Positions 16,590 through 24,996 of a DNA stretch of 64,000 nt are shown here, in pieces. The notes below the pieces were generated by a model. That model was not told the origin of the DNA. It saw only the letters and a list, made by a program, of their open reading frames with translations, and made no database searches. Source of the stretch: DASRFA01 sp035651755 (GTDB taxonomy: Bacteria; Desulfobacterota; Binatia; UBA12015). Where the stretch lies: assembly GCA_035651755.1 (NCBI GenBank), contig DASRFA010000032.1:1-64000 (forward strand), written 5' to 3'. Made by a program: the position numbers and the translations under genes. Every line of letters starts with the position of its first letter. The first letter of the stretch is position 1.

Positions 16590-18809
16590 ATGGCCGAGAC
16601 CTGGCGCCTGACGGGCGAGGCGGCGATCGAGATCGAGCGCGACGAGCACGGCGTCCCCCACGTTCGCGCCGAAAACGTGCGCGACCTCGATCGCGGTCTC
16701 GGGTTCTGCCACGGCATCGATCGGGCGCTGTCGGTTCTGCTCCTTCGCATCCTCGGCCAGGGGCGCGCGTCGGAGATCCTCGAGGCGAGCGACGACATGC
16801 TGCGCGTCGATCGCTTCTTCCGCCGCCTGAACCTCGCCGGCGGCGCGCGCGCGGAGCTCGAGAAGATCGCCCCGGCGGAGCGCGCCCGCTTCGACGCGTA
16901 CTGCGACGGCGTCGAGACGGCGCTCTCGCGCCGGATCCCGTGGGAGCTGCGTTGGATCGGGTACGTCCACGAGCCCTGGACGGCGCTCGACTCGCTCCTC
17001 CTCTCGCGCATGGTCGGCTACGTCGCGCTGGCGCAGAGCCAGGGCGAGATCGAGCGCCTGTTCGTCGAGCTCGTGCAGGCCGGCGTCGCGCGCGCTCGCC
17101 TCGAAGCGCTCTTCCCGGTCGCGCTCCGCGACGAGGAGGTCGCGCTCCTCCGGCGCGTCGCGCTCGGAGAGCGGCTCTTCGCGGACGCCGCAGTCGCCGA
17201 CGCGGTCGTCCCGCACGCCGTCGCCTCGAACAACTGGGTGATCGCGCCCGGCCGGAGCGCGAGCGGGCACGCGATCCTCGCGAACGACCCGCACCTCGAG
17301 ACCAACCGCCTGCCCGCGGTCTGGTACGAGGTCGCCCTCCAGCTGCCGCATCGCACGTGCATCGCGGCCACGATGCCGGGTCTCCCCGGGCCGCTCCTCG
17401 GGCGCACCGAGGATCTCGCGTGGGGCGCGACCTACAGCTTCATGGACGCGATCGACTCCTGGATCGAGGACTGCCGCGACGGCGCGTACCGGCGCGTCGT
17501 CGGCGGCCGCGAGTCCTGGATCCCGTTTCGCGCGCGCAAGGAGACGATCCGGCGAAAGGGCAAGCCGGCGCTCGAGGTCGTGTTCCACGAGAACGATCAC
17601 GGAGTGCTCGACGGCGACCCGTACGTCCCGGGTCTCTACCTCGCGACGCGCTGGGCGTCGGGGTCCGAGACCGGCGCTCGCTCGCTCGCCGCCAGCTTCG
17701 CGGTCCACGAGGCGCGCACGGTCGACGAGGGCCGCGCCGCGCTCGGCGCGATCGAGACCGCGTGGAACTGGGTGCTCGCGGATCGCGAAGGGAACATCGG
17801 CTACCAGATGTCCGGTCTCATGCCGCTCCGGCGGCCCGGGTGGAACGGCTTCGCGCCCGTGCCGGGCTGGGACCCGGAGAACGACTGGCGCGGCTTCGCC
17901 GCGCCCGAGGACCTGCCGCGCGCCTCGAACCCGGCGTCCGGCTATCTCGTCACCGCGAACGACGACCTGAACCACCTCGGTCGCGTGTCGCCGATCAACG
18001 CTCCGATGGGCGCGTATCGCGCGGAGCGGATCGCGTCGCTCCTGTCGGAGCGGACGACGTGGACCGCGGAGGACGTCGGACAGCTCCAGCTCGACGACTT
18101 CTCGCTGCACGCGGAGCGCCTCCTCGGGATCGTCGGAACGCTGCTCCCGTCGGGAAGACCGGCCGACCTCCTGCGATCGTGGGACTGCCGCTACGACGTC
18201 GGCTCGCGCGCCGCGACCCTCTTCGAGGAGCTCTACCGCGAGCTTCTCCTGGAGGTCTTCGGACCGGACATCGGCCGGGAGCGCTTCGAGCGGCTCCTCT
18301 CCGAGACCGGGATCGTCGCCGACTTCTACGCGACGTTCGATCGCGTGCTCTTCGACGCCGGGAGCCCGTGGTTCGATCGGGAGCCGCGCTCGGTCGTCGC
18401 ACGGCGCGCGGCGGAGCGCGTGTGCGAGCGCGCCGAGCGATCGTGGCCGCCGGCGCGCTGGGGCGAGAAGCAGCAGATCGTCATGCGCCACGTGCTGCTG
18501 GGCGGTCGGCTTCCGGGCTGGCTCGGATTCGACTACGGGCCGATCGCGCTCCCCGGGAACCGCGCCACGATCAGGCAGGGGCAGGTGTATCGCTCGGGCG
18601 GACGGCAGACGAGCTTCGCGCCGTCGTTTCGCATGGTCGCCGACCTCGGCGATCGCGACCTCCACACGGCGCTCGCGGGCGGCCCGTCCGATCGGCGCTT
18701 CTCGCGCTGGTACACCTCGGGCGTCGACGACTGGCGCGCGGGGCGGTTCAAGGTCGTGCGCCGGAGCGGCACCCGCGACGCCGGCCTCGACACGCGCCAC
18801 GGGGCATGA
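16590..18809 (+). CDS. Penicillin acylase family (Ntn) hydrolase
   Basis: 739 aa from ATG 16590 (ATG 16539, 17 codons earlier, is possible but adds non-conserved sequence). N-terminal-nucleophile amidase family that includes penicillin, cephalosporin and acyl-homoserine-lactone acylases. Diagnostic DEHGVPHVRAENVRDLDRGLGFCHGIDR near the N-terminus; the beta-subunit nucleophile is Ser213 in VASNNWVIAPGRS, then ANDPHL. WGATYSFMD and YLVTANDD follow as in the family. Unlike most members there is no signal peptide, so a cytoplasmic enzyme is suggested. Its stop overlaps the start of a TetR gene (ATGA). Substrate unknown: amide or lactone acyl compounds. Confidence 0.93.
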   Translation: MAETWRLTGEAAIEIERDEHGVPHVRAENVRDLDRGLGFCHGIDRALSVLLLRILGQGRASEILEASDDMLRVDRFFRRLNLAGGARAELEKIAPAERARFDAYCDGVETALSRRIPWELRWIGYVHEPWTALDSLLLSRMVGYVALAQSQGEIERLFVELVQAGVARARLEALFPVALRDEEVALLRRVALGERLFADAAVADAVVPHAVASNNWVIAPGRSASGHAILANDPHLETNRLPAVWYEVALQLPHRTCIAATMPGLPGPLLGRTEDLAWGATYSFMDAIDSWIEDCRDGAYRRVVGGRESWIPFRARKETIRRKGKPALEVVFHENDHGVLDGDPYVPGLYLATRWASGSETGARSLAASFAVHEARTVDEGRAALGAIETAWNWVLADREGNIGYQMSGLMPLRRPGWNGFAPVPGWDPENDWRGFAAPEDLPRASNPASGYLVTANDDLNHLGRVSPINAPMGAYRAERIASLLSERTTWTAEDVGQLQLDDFSLHAERLLGIVGTLLPSGRPADLLRSWDCRYDVGSRAATLFEELYRELLLEVFGPDIGRERFERLLSETGIVADFYATFDRVLFDAGSPWFDREPRSVVARRAAERVCERAERSWPPARWGEKQQIVMRHVLLGGRLPGWLGFDYGPIALPGNRATIRQGQVYRSGGRQTSFAPSFRMVADLGDRDLHTALAGGPSDRRFSRWYTSGVDDWRAGRFKVVRRSGTRDAGLDTRHGA

Positions 18810-19450
18810 GGCGGTCTTCCGGCGTGCCGGGGCGCGCGACCGCGACGGCCGCGCGCCGGCGCGCGATCCTCGACGCCGCCCTCGACGGTTTCACGGCGCA
18901 CGGCTTCCAGGCCACGACGATGGAGGACATCCGCCGGCGGGCGGGCGCCAGCACCGGCAGCCTCTACCACCACTTCGAGAGCAAGGAGCAGCTCGCGGGC
19001 GAACTCTACCTGGAGGGAACGCGGCGCGTGCAGGAGTCGGGGCTCGCCGCGCTCCTCCGGCACGACGACGCGGAGCGCGGCATCCGCGCCGTCGTCCGCT
19101 GGTACCTCGCGTGGGTGGCGCGCAACCCGAAGCTCGCGTCGTACCTCATCGAGCATCGCCACGCCGAGTTCATGGCCTCGGCCGAGAGCGCGCTCGATCG
19201 CATGAACCACGCGCTGCGGGACGACGTCATGCGATGGATCGATCGCCACGTCGCGGCGGGCGAGCTTCCCGCTCTCGGCATGGAGATGTACTGGGCGATC
19301 CTCATCGGACCGAGCGAGCTCGTCTGCCGCCATCGGGTGCGTGACGGCAGGGCACGCGAGATCGCGCGCTTCGCGCGTGATCTGGAGGACGCGGCGTGGG
19401 GAGCGCTGCGGGCGATCGCGCGTCGGCGAAGGTCCGGGCGCCGCCCGTGA
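18806..19450 (+). CDS. TetR-family transcriptional regulator
   Basis: 214 aa. HTH region RRAILDAALDGFTAHGFQATTMEDIRRRAGASTGSLYHHFESKEQLAGELY (about residues 15-65, written here only as its two helices' outline: TMEDIRRRAGAS and TGSLYHHFESKEQ) is classical TetR. The C-terminal domain contains IRAVVRWYLAWVARNPKLASYL and EMYWAILIGPSELV, similar to TetR_C_11/AcrR-like ligand domains. ATG 18806 overlaps the acylase stop by 4 nt, so the regulator is translationally coupled to the enzyme. Likely senses the acylase substrate or product; this is inference. Confidence 0.92.
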   Translation: MRRSSGVPGRATATAARRRAILDAALDGFTAHGFQATTMEDIRRRAGASTGSLYHHFESKEQLAGELYLEGTRRVQESGLAALLRHDDAERGIRAVVRWYLAWVARNPKLASYLIEHRHAEFMASAESALDRMNHALRDDVMRWIDRHVAAGELPALGMEMYWAILIGPSELVCRHRVRDGRAREIARFARDLEDAAWGALRAIARRRRSGRRP

Positions 19451-19478
19451 TCGCCGCGCCGGTCGGCTTTCGCTGCCG

Positions 19479-19568
19479 CTACCCCGGCGTCCCTCCGAAG
19501 AGGTTGCGTGAGAGGGCGATCCCCACGCCGATCCCCAGCATCAGGCCTCCGAGCCAAGCCATGAGCAT
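19479..19568 (-). CDS. Putative 29-residue membrane peptide
   Basis: Reads MLMAWLGGLMLGIGVGIALS then RNLFGGTPG and a TAG stop. The Gly-rich hydrophobic stretch of about 19 residues followed by Arg is a plausible single transmembrane helix. GGAAAGG lies 6-11 bases upstream of the ATG, a fair ribosome site. It sits alone between the TetR gene and the iron-permease-like gene and is of the size class usually missed by gene callers. Confidence 0.4.
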   Translation of the reverse strand: MLMAWLGGLMLGIGVGIALSRNLFGGTPG

Positions 19569-19677
19569 GTGCCGACCTTTCCCGGCCGGCGGTCGATCAC
19601 GTGCGTTTCGCCGCCGGCGCATCGTGGGTGGTGCACGATCCGAGTGGCGCGCACTCTCGCACGGAGGTCGGGGGCGG

Positions 19678-20289
19678 TCAACGAAGGTTCGGCGGCTCGC
19701 CTGCCCCGCTCGCCGGCGGGTTCCCGCCGGTCGCGGATGGCTGGGGCGCGGCGTCGGGCGACGGCTCCACGGCGGCGGCCGCCTCCGGGCCCGGCGCCGC
19801 TCCCGCGCCGGGGCGCCGCAGTCGTCCGGACTCGCGCAGGCGCTGGAACTCCTCCTGGAGCTCGTCGAGCTGGTCGTCGGTCAGGTCCTGCAGCTCGATC
19901 ATCGCATTGCGCGCGCCGCGGACGCCGCGGATGAGCTCATCGAGCTTCAGATGGATCGCGCGCGCGTCGCGGTTCTGAGCGTTCTGGATGAGGAACACCA
20001 TGAGAAACGTGACGATCGTCGTTCCCGTATTGATGACGAGCTGCCACGTGTCGCTGTACTGGTAGCGCGGTCCGACGAGCGCCCACACCGCCACGGTCGC
20101 GAGCGCGACGAAGAACGCGGCCGGCGATCCGACCGCATCGGCGCTCGAGGCGGCGATCCGGCGAAACGCGTCGCGGAGCCACGACGGCTGCGGCGCGGCG
20201 CTCTCCGTCGGCGAAGCCGACGGACGGTGGGGCGTCGGCGACCCGGCGGCGCTCGCCGCCGGCTTCTGGAAATCATCGAGCGTGGGCAT
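19678..20289 (-). CDS. Low-affinity iron permease family membrane protein
   Basis: 203 aa. Two close transmembrane helices, PAAFFVALATVAVWALVGP and LVINTGTTIVTFLMVFLIQN, followed by AQNRDARAIHLKLDELIRG: this two-helix plus amphipathic layout is the Iron_permease (PF04120) signature, where the second helix and QNxQNRDxxAxxxKLDEL are best conserved. The C-terminal 60 residues are Pro/Ala/Gly-rich low complexity. Start ATG 20289 chosen over an upstream in-frame ATG that adds non-conserved sequence. Family members are annotated as low-affinity Fe/Cu permeases from yeast Fet4 similarity; in bacteria function is not demonstrated. Confidence 0.85.
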   Translation of the reverse strand: MPTLDDFQKPAASAAGSPTPHRPSASPTESAAPQPSWLRDAFRRIAASSADAVGSPAAFFVALATVAVWALVGPRYQYSDTWQLVINTGTTIVTFLMVFLIQNAQNRDARAIHLKLDELIRGVRGARNAMIELQDLTDDQLDELQEEFQRLRESGRLRRPGAGAAPGPEAAAAVEPSPDAAPQPSATGGNPPASGAGEPPNLR

Positions 20290-20408
20290 GGCGATTCTCC
20301 ATCCGACCAGGCTAGCGCCGCGGCACCGCTCAGCCCAAAGGTCGACGCCGGCGGTCTTGATCGCGGGACCTGGCGGTGGAACCGTCGGCGGCAAAGGAGA
20401 AGACGCCG

Positions 20409-21521
20409 ATGGCCCAGCAACGACGCGCGCGCAACGAGTTCGAGCCCGTCAAGGTCGGATGGCTCGGAGCCTGTCTCGACGGCGAGGGCGGCGGCTACGA
20501 CAAGATCCATCGCATGGCCTTCGACGAGGGACTGGAGCAGGGCGTCCTCCCCCGGAAGGCCGAGCACGTGATCCACGTCGAGGACGGCCTGCCGAACGGC
20601 TCCGCGAAGAACGCGGTCGACGGCTATCGCTGGCTCGTCGACCAGGGCTGCGTCGTCGTCGCGGGCGCGTACAGCTCCGACAACGCGATCGCCGTCGCGC
20701 CGGTCGCGAACCAGCTCCAGGTCCCGATCGTCAGCTGGTGCGGCACCGAGCGTTACCACGGCGACTATTGCTTCCAGATCGGGAACGGCGACTGCGGCGG
20801 CGACGCGGCGTTGATGGCGGCGTGGCTCAGCCGGAAGGGTTACCGCCGGGTCGCGGTCCTGAACGAGGTGTCGCCGAACGGCGAGGAGTACTTCCGCTTC
20901 TTCCGCCAGGAGTGCCGCCGCCTCGGGCTGAGCGTGGGAGCGGTCGAGACCGTTCCGCAGCAGCCGAAGAACCTCGCCGACAACCTCAAGAACCTGCAGC
21001 GCGCCGGCTGCGATGCGCTCGCCTACATGGGCTACGGGATGCTGGTCGCGCAGGGCCTCATGCGGCCGGCGCTCGAGGCGATCGGCTGGGACCCGCCGCG
21101 CATCATGACGACGGCCTTCATGTTCTACCTCGTCGGCTTCGAGCACTTCGAGGGCTGGGTCGGGATCGATCAGTTCTGTCCCGACAACCCGCTCGTCGAG
21201 CCGTTCCGGGCGCGCTTCGAGAAGCGCTACGGCACGCAGCCGCCAATGTGGCCGAACGCGATCCCGCTCCTCGCCTACGACACCGCGCGCGTGCTGGTCG
21301 AGGCGCTGCACCGAGCTCCGCTCTTGACGGGTCCGGGATTGAAGGACGGCCTCGAGCGCATCCGCTTCATGCCGGCGGTGACGGGCGGTCCGCGGACGCA
21401 CATCGCGTGCAGCCCGTACGACCACAAGATGCTGAAGGGCGACTGGCTCCTCTACGGAAAGGTCGAGGGCGGGAAGCTCGTCTTCGAGGGGCTGTTCGAG
21501 CCGCCGCCCGAGACGGCGTGA
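20409..21521 (+). CDS. Branched-chain amino-acid-type ABC substrate-binding protein without signal peptide
   Basis: 370 aa, periplasmic-binding-protein type 1 fold (Peripla_BP_6, LivJ/AmiC group): VKVGWLGACLDGEGG opening, GCVVVAGAYSSDNAIAVAPVANQLQVPIV, GYRRVAVLNEVSPNGEEYF, GCDALAYMGYG and AYDTARVLVEAL. ATG 20409 has AAGGAG with a 9-nt spacer. No signal peptide or lipobox and no permease or ATPase genes adjoin, so it is either a cytoplasmic ligand sensor like AmiC or an orphan. Ligand unknown. Confidence 0.9.
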   Translation: MAQQRRARNEFEPVKVGWLGACLDGEGGGYDKIHRMAFDEGLEQGVLPRKAEHVIHVEDGLPNGSAKNAVDGYRWLVDQGCVVVAGAYSSDNAIAVAPVANQLQVPIVSWCGTERYHGDYCFQIGNGDCGGDAALMAAWLSRKGYRRVAVLNEVSPNGEEYFRFFRQECRRLGLSVGAVETVPQQPKNLADNLKNLQRAGCDALAYMGYGMLVAQGLMRPALEAIGWDPPRIMTTAFMFYLVGFEHFEGWVGIDQFCPDNPLVEPFRARFEKRYGTQPPMWPNAIPLLAYDTARVLVEALHRAPLLTGPGLKDGLERIRFMPAVTGGPRTHIACSPYDHKMLKGDWLLYGKVEGGKLVFEGLFEPPPETA

Positions 21522-21544
21522 CCGGCCGCGCGGCGACGGAACGA

Positions 21545-22729
21545 TCAGCGGAGGCCGGCCGACGACACCAGGAAGCCGAGCACGCCGGCGGCCAGGATGA
21601 CCAGCGGCTCCGGCACCTTGCGCGCCCAGGTCGGCGCCGCGAGCGTTCCGAGCGCGAAGAGGACGGTCGGGACGTCGACGATCGCACGCCGCCCGAGGAC
21701 GACCGCGGCGCCGGCGATCGCGCCGGTCGCGGCCGCGGTGACGCCCTCGACGAAGGCGCGGACGCGGGGGCTCGAGATCGAGCGCCGGAAGTACTGCGCC
21801 GGGATCACGACGAAGAGATAGCAGGGCAGGAACACGCCGAGCGCGGCGGCCGTCGCACCGAGCGCGCCGGCGACCAGGAAGCCGATGAACGCGACCGTGA
21901 TCACGACCGGCCCGGGCGTGATCATCGCGACCGCGACCGCGTCCAGGAACTGGCGCTCCGTCAGCCAGTGGAACTGGTTCACGACGCCGCCGTGCAGAAA
22001 GGGCACGATCGCGAGCCCGCTCCCGAACACGAACGCGCCCGCCTCCGCGAAGTAGAGGAAGAGGCGCCACAGCAGGCCCGGCGAAGCGGCTCCGTGCAGG
22101 CCCGACAGGAGGAGCGGCCACGGCGCCAGCGCCGCCAGCCGAGGCGACCCGGCGGAGGCGAGCGCGTGCGCGGCGAGCGCGGCGAAGCCGCACGCGAGGA
22201 AGAGCCACACGATCTCCGACTCCGTCCACGCAGTCACGAGAGCGCTCACGGCGAAGATCGTCCACGCGACGCGATCGCGGCCGAGCGTCGAGCGCATGAG
22301 CTTCCACGCGCTCCGGCCGATGATCGCGATCACGGCCGCGCCGATCCCGTAGAACGCACCCTGCATCCACGAGAGCCCGCCGTACCGGACGTAGAGCGCC
22401 GACAGCGCGAGCACCATGACGAACGACGGCGCGACGAACGCGAACGCGACGAGCGTCGCGCCGCGCGTGCCGGCGGCGAGCCAGCCGAGGTAGATCGCGA
22501 GCTGCGCCGCGAGCGGGCCCGGGGCGAGCTGCGCGAGCGCGAGGCCTTCGCGGTAGTCGGCCTCGGAGAACCAGCGCCGGTGCTCGACGAGGTCGCGATG
22601 CATGTAGCCGACGAGCGCGATCGGTCCACCGAACCCGGTCGTGCCGAGGCGGAGGAAGTAGAGGGCGAGATCGCGCAGCGTGAAGCCGGTCGCTACGGCT
22701 TCGCGGATCGGCTGTCGGCCGGGTGTCAC
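21545..22729 (-). CDS. chrA: Chromate transporter ChrA
   Basis: 394-aa two-domain CHR-family inner-membrane transporter exporting chromate. The first CHR domain has GTTGFGGPIALVGYMHRDLVE and LAQLAPGPLAAQLAIYLGW; the second has AEAGAFVFGSGLAIVPFLHGG and MITPGPVVITVAFIGFLVAG, the duplicated FGGP/PGP pattern of the family. About ten transmembrane helices. GTG 22729 overlaps the chrB stop (GTGA), giving a coupled chrBA operon that reads away from the divergent aquaporin gene. Confidence 0.95.
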   Translation of the reverse strand: MTPGRQPIREAVATGFTLRDLALYFLRLGTTGFGGPIALVGYMHRDLVEHRRWFSEADYREGLALAQLAPGPLAAQLAIYLGWLAAGTRGATLVAFAFVAPSFVMVLALSALYVRYGGLSWMQGAFYGIGAAVIAIIGRSAWKLMRSTLGRDRVAWTIFAVSALVTAWTESEIVWLFLACGFAALAAHALASAGSPRLAALAPWPLLLSGLHGAASPGLLWRLFLYFAEAGAFVFGSGLAIVPFLHGGVVNQFHWLTERQFLDAVAVAMITPGPVVITVAFIGFLVAGALGATAAALGVFLPCYLFVVIPAQYFRRSISSPRVRAFVEGVTAAATGAIAGAAVVLGRRAIVDVPTVLFALGTLAAPTWARKVPEPLVILAAGVLGFLVSSAGLR

Positions 22730-23712
22730 GACTTCCGCTTCCGGAAGGCGCCGTGGAGCGCGTCGAAGAGCGCGGCCCCGCGCGCGAGGCGGTCCGGGTC
22801 GTCCGAGCACGTCCAGGCGATGCCCGCGATCACGCGCTCGACGCCCGCGGTCTCCGGCCGGCCGTACTTCGAGTCCTTCAGGTCGACGTCGTGGACGATC
22901 TCGGCGATCGCGCTGAGGCCGGGGTCGCGCAGGCCGAAGTCGCGCAGCAGGACCTCGAACGTGCAGAGGTCGCCGTCGTGCGTGAACTCGGCGTCGAACA
23001 TGTCGAAGCGCAGCTCGCCCGGCGCGGGCGCATAGCCGCGGCTCGCCACGAGCTTCAGCTCGGCGTCGGGATCGATGAAGCGACGGATGAGCCAGGCGCT
23101 CGCGATGCGATCGATGTGGACGCCCTTGCGCGTGACCCAGACCCGCCCGCGGACGTCCTCGCGGCGGCGCGGCGCGGGCGGCGACTTCGCGCGCGCGTCT
23201 CCGGCGGGCTCGATGCGGCCCTCGAGGTCGCGGAGGAGGCCCTCGACCGACTCGCGGCCGGGGGCGCCGAAGAAGTCGATCTCGCCGACCTCGGCGAGGC
23301 GCCGCCGGAAGCGCGCGAGCGCGCCGCCGACCTGCGCCGCCGCCTCGGGGGACAGCGCCCGGCCGCGCCGCGGCAGCGTGGCGCGCGCGAACGTTCGGAC
23401 CTCGGTCGCGATCTGGCGGTAGTCGCTCTCGCGGGCGCTTTGAAACGAAGCCCGCACCTCGTCGTCGGTGAGGCCGTCCACGAGGCGCGCCTCGCACAAG
23501 GACGCGTCGCCGCCGTCCTCTCGGATCTCGCGCAGGACCCACTCGAAGTCCTCGCGGGCGTCGTCGGTGTTCGGGAGGACGTAGACGGAGTTCTTGATCG
23601 GAACGGAGCCCAGCGCTTGCAGGCGGCGCCAGACCTTCACCCGGAGCGACGCGGGCTTCGGCGGCAGCTGGTGGATCAGGACGAGCCACGGGCTGGTCGA
23701 CTCGGCGGCCAC
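22726..23712 (-). CDS. chrB: Chromate resistance protein ChrB
   Basis: 328 aa, two-domain ChrB. N-terminal part WLVLIHQLPPKPASLRVKVWRRLQALGS then IKNSVYVLPN is the ChrB_N winged-helix-like domain; C-terminal VWVTRKGVHIDRIASAWLIRRFIDP and FDMFDAEFTHDGDLCTFE are the ChrB_C domain. In Ochrobactrum ChrB acts as chromate-responsive regulator of chrBAC; other work gives it an enzymatic role. Precedes chrA in a coupled operon. The ATG follows GTGGCC with no clear Shine-Dalgarno; promoter region is 23713-23963, shared with aqpZ. Confidence 0.95.
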   Translation of the reverse strand: MAAESTSPWLVLIHQLPPKPASLRVKVWRRLQALGSVPIKNSVYVLPNTDDAREDFEWVLREIREDGGDASLCEARLVDGLTDDEVRASFQSARESDYRQIATEVRTFARATLPRRGRALSPEAAAQVGGALARFRRRLAEVGEIDFFGAPGRESVEGLLRDLEGRIEPAGDARAKSPPAPRRREDVRGRVWVTRKGVHIDRIASAWLIRRFIDPDAELKLVASRGYAPAPGELRFDMFDAEFTHDGDLCTFEVLLRDFGLRDPGLSAIAEIVHDVDLKDSKYGRPETAGVERVIAGIAWTCSDDPDRLARGAALFDALHGAFRKRKS

Positions 23713-23963
23713 GCGCCCGCATAGAACAGCTGCATCCGTGCCGCAACACTCTTTTCAGCAGGCCGCGCCCGCACGTTCGCGCGGTGCGACGGCGCCAGTT
23801 GCACCGCACCCCCACAGTCCCGCGGGATTCCGCGCCGCGCGTTTCCCTTCGCTGCCGAACGGCGCTAGCAACGCGGTACCCCGACACGACAGGGCAGAAA
23901 ACGATCGCGGGCTTCGGCGATCGCGCGATCGCCGACGCTCTCCACTCGAACGGGAGGTTCGCC

Positions 23964-24686
23964 GTGGCTGCGAAGCTGTTCGCGGAATTCCTGGGGACGT
24001 TCTGGCTGGTTTTGGGCGGCTGCGGCAGCGCGGTCCTCGCCGCCGCGTTTCCGAGCGTCGGGATCGGCCTTCTCGGGGTCTCGTTCGCGTTCGGGCTCAC
24101 CGTGCTGACCGGCGCATACGCGCTCGGCCCGGTGAGCGGAGGCCACTTCAACCCCGCCGTGTCGGTCGGCCTCTGGGCCGGCGGACGCTTTCCGTCGTCG
24201 CAGCTCGCGAGCTACGTGGCAGCGCAGGTCGTGGGAGGCATCGCGGGCGCGGCGGTGCTCTACGCGATCGCGAGCGGCAAGGCGGACTTCAGCCTCGCCG
24301 CGGGTTTCGCCTCGAACGGGTACGGCGCGCACTCGCCGGGCGGGTACTCGCTCTTCGCGGCCTTCGTGACCGAGGTCGTGATGACGTTCATGTTCCTCCT
24401 CGTGATCCTCGGCGCGACGCATCTCCGCGCGCCGGTCGGATTCGCGGGGATCGCGATCGGGCTCGCGCTGACGCTCATCCACCTGATCAGCATCCCGGTC
24501 ACGAACACGTCGGTGAATCCCGCGCGCAGCACGGGACCGGCGCTCTTCGTCGGCGGCTGGGCGATCGCGCAGCTCTGGCTCTTCTGGATCGCGCCGATCG
24601 CCGGCGCGGCGCTCGCGGGCTTCGTCCATCGAGCGATCCTCGAGGGACCCTTCGCGGAGCCACCGGTCACGGGACGCGTCGAGTGA
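23964..24686 (+). CDS. aqpZ: Aquaporin Z-type water channel
   Basis: 240-aa major intrinsic protein with six membrane helices. Both NPA boxes are intact: SGGHFNPAVSVGLW and TNTSVNPARSTGPALF; the second is followed by the Arg of the selectivity filter. KLFAEFLGTFWLVLGGCGSAVLAA at the N-terminus is the AqpZ signature. GTG 23964 is preferred to an upstream ATG (23784) because it starts exactly at the conserved N-terminus and has GGGAGG 6 bp upstream. Divergent from chrBA. Different from the arsenic-linked MIP protein at 46173-46901. Confidence 0.95.
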   Translation: MAAKLFAEFLGTFWLVLGGCGSAVLAAAFPSVGIGLLGVSFAFGLTVLTGAYALGPVSGGHFNPAVSVGLWAGGRFPSSQLASYVAAQVVGGIAGAAVLYAIASGKADFSLAAGFASNGYGAHSPGGYSLFAAFVTEVVMTFMFLLVILGATHLRAPVGFAGIAIGLALTLIHLISIPVTNTSVNPARSTGPALFVGGWAIAQLWLFWIAPIAGAALAGFVHRAILEGPFAEPPVTGRVE

Positions 24687-24996
24687 GAGGCGCCGCGGCG
24701 ACACGCGCGCTTCCGGCGTGAACCGCGTCGCCGGCAGCCTGGGCGACCGGCGCTGAGCTCCGCGAAACGCGCGCCCGACATCGACGTCTCGGGACATCTG
24801 CGTACACGCGCGCGGGTTTCTACGCGTCGCGCGCGACGCAGACGCCGATCGCATCGCGCCTTCGTGCGCTCGCCGCCGAAAAAACGCGCGCACGGCCCCG
24901 CACCCTACTTGTCGAAAACCGAGGTGCAGGGGATCGTCTCCCTCGCAATCACCACGTCGCGCTGCGCCCAGAGCCACGAGCGAGGGAGACCGACCC
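24687..24996. other. Gene-free stretch upstream of the acylase gene
   Basis: 310 bp between aqpZ and the large acylase gene. No coding frame with conserved sequence was seen. It contains a short A-rich tract (CCGAAAAAACGC near 24882) and GAGGGAG as ribosome site at 24984-24990. Probably the promoter region of the exported-protein cluster. Confidence 0.4.
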
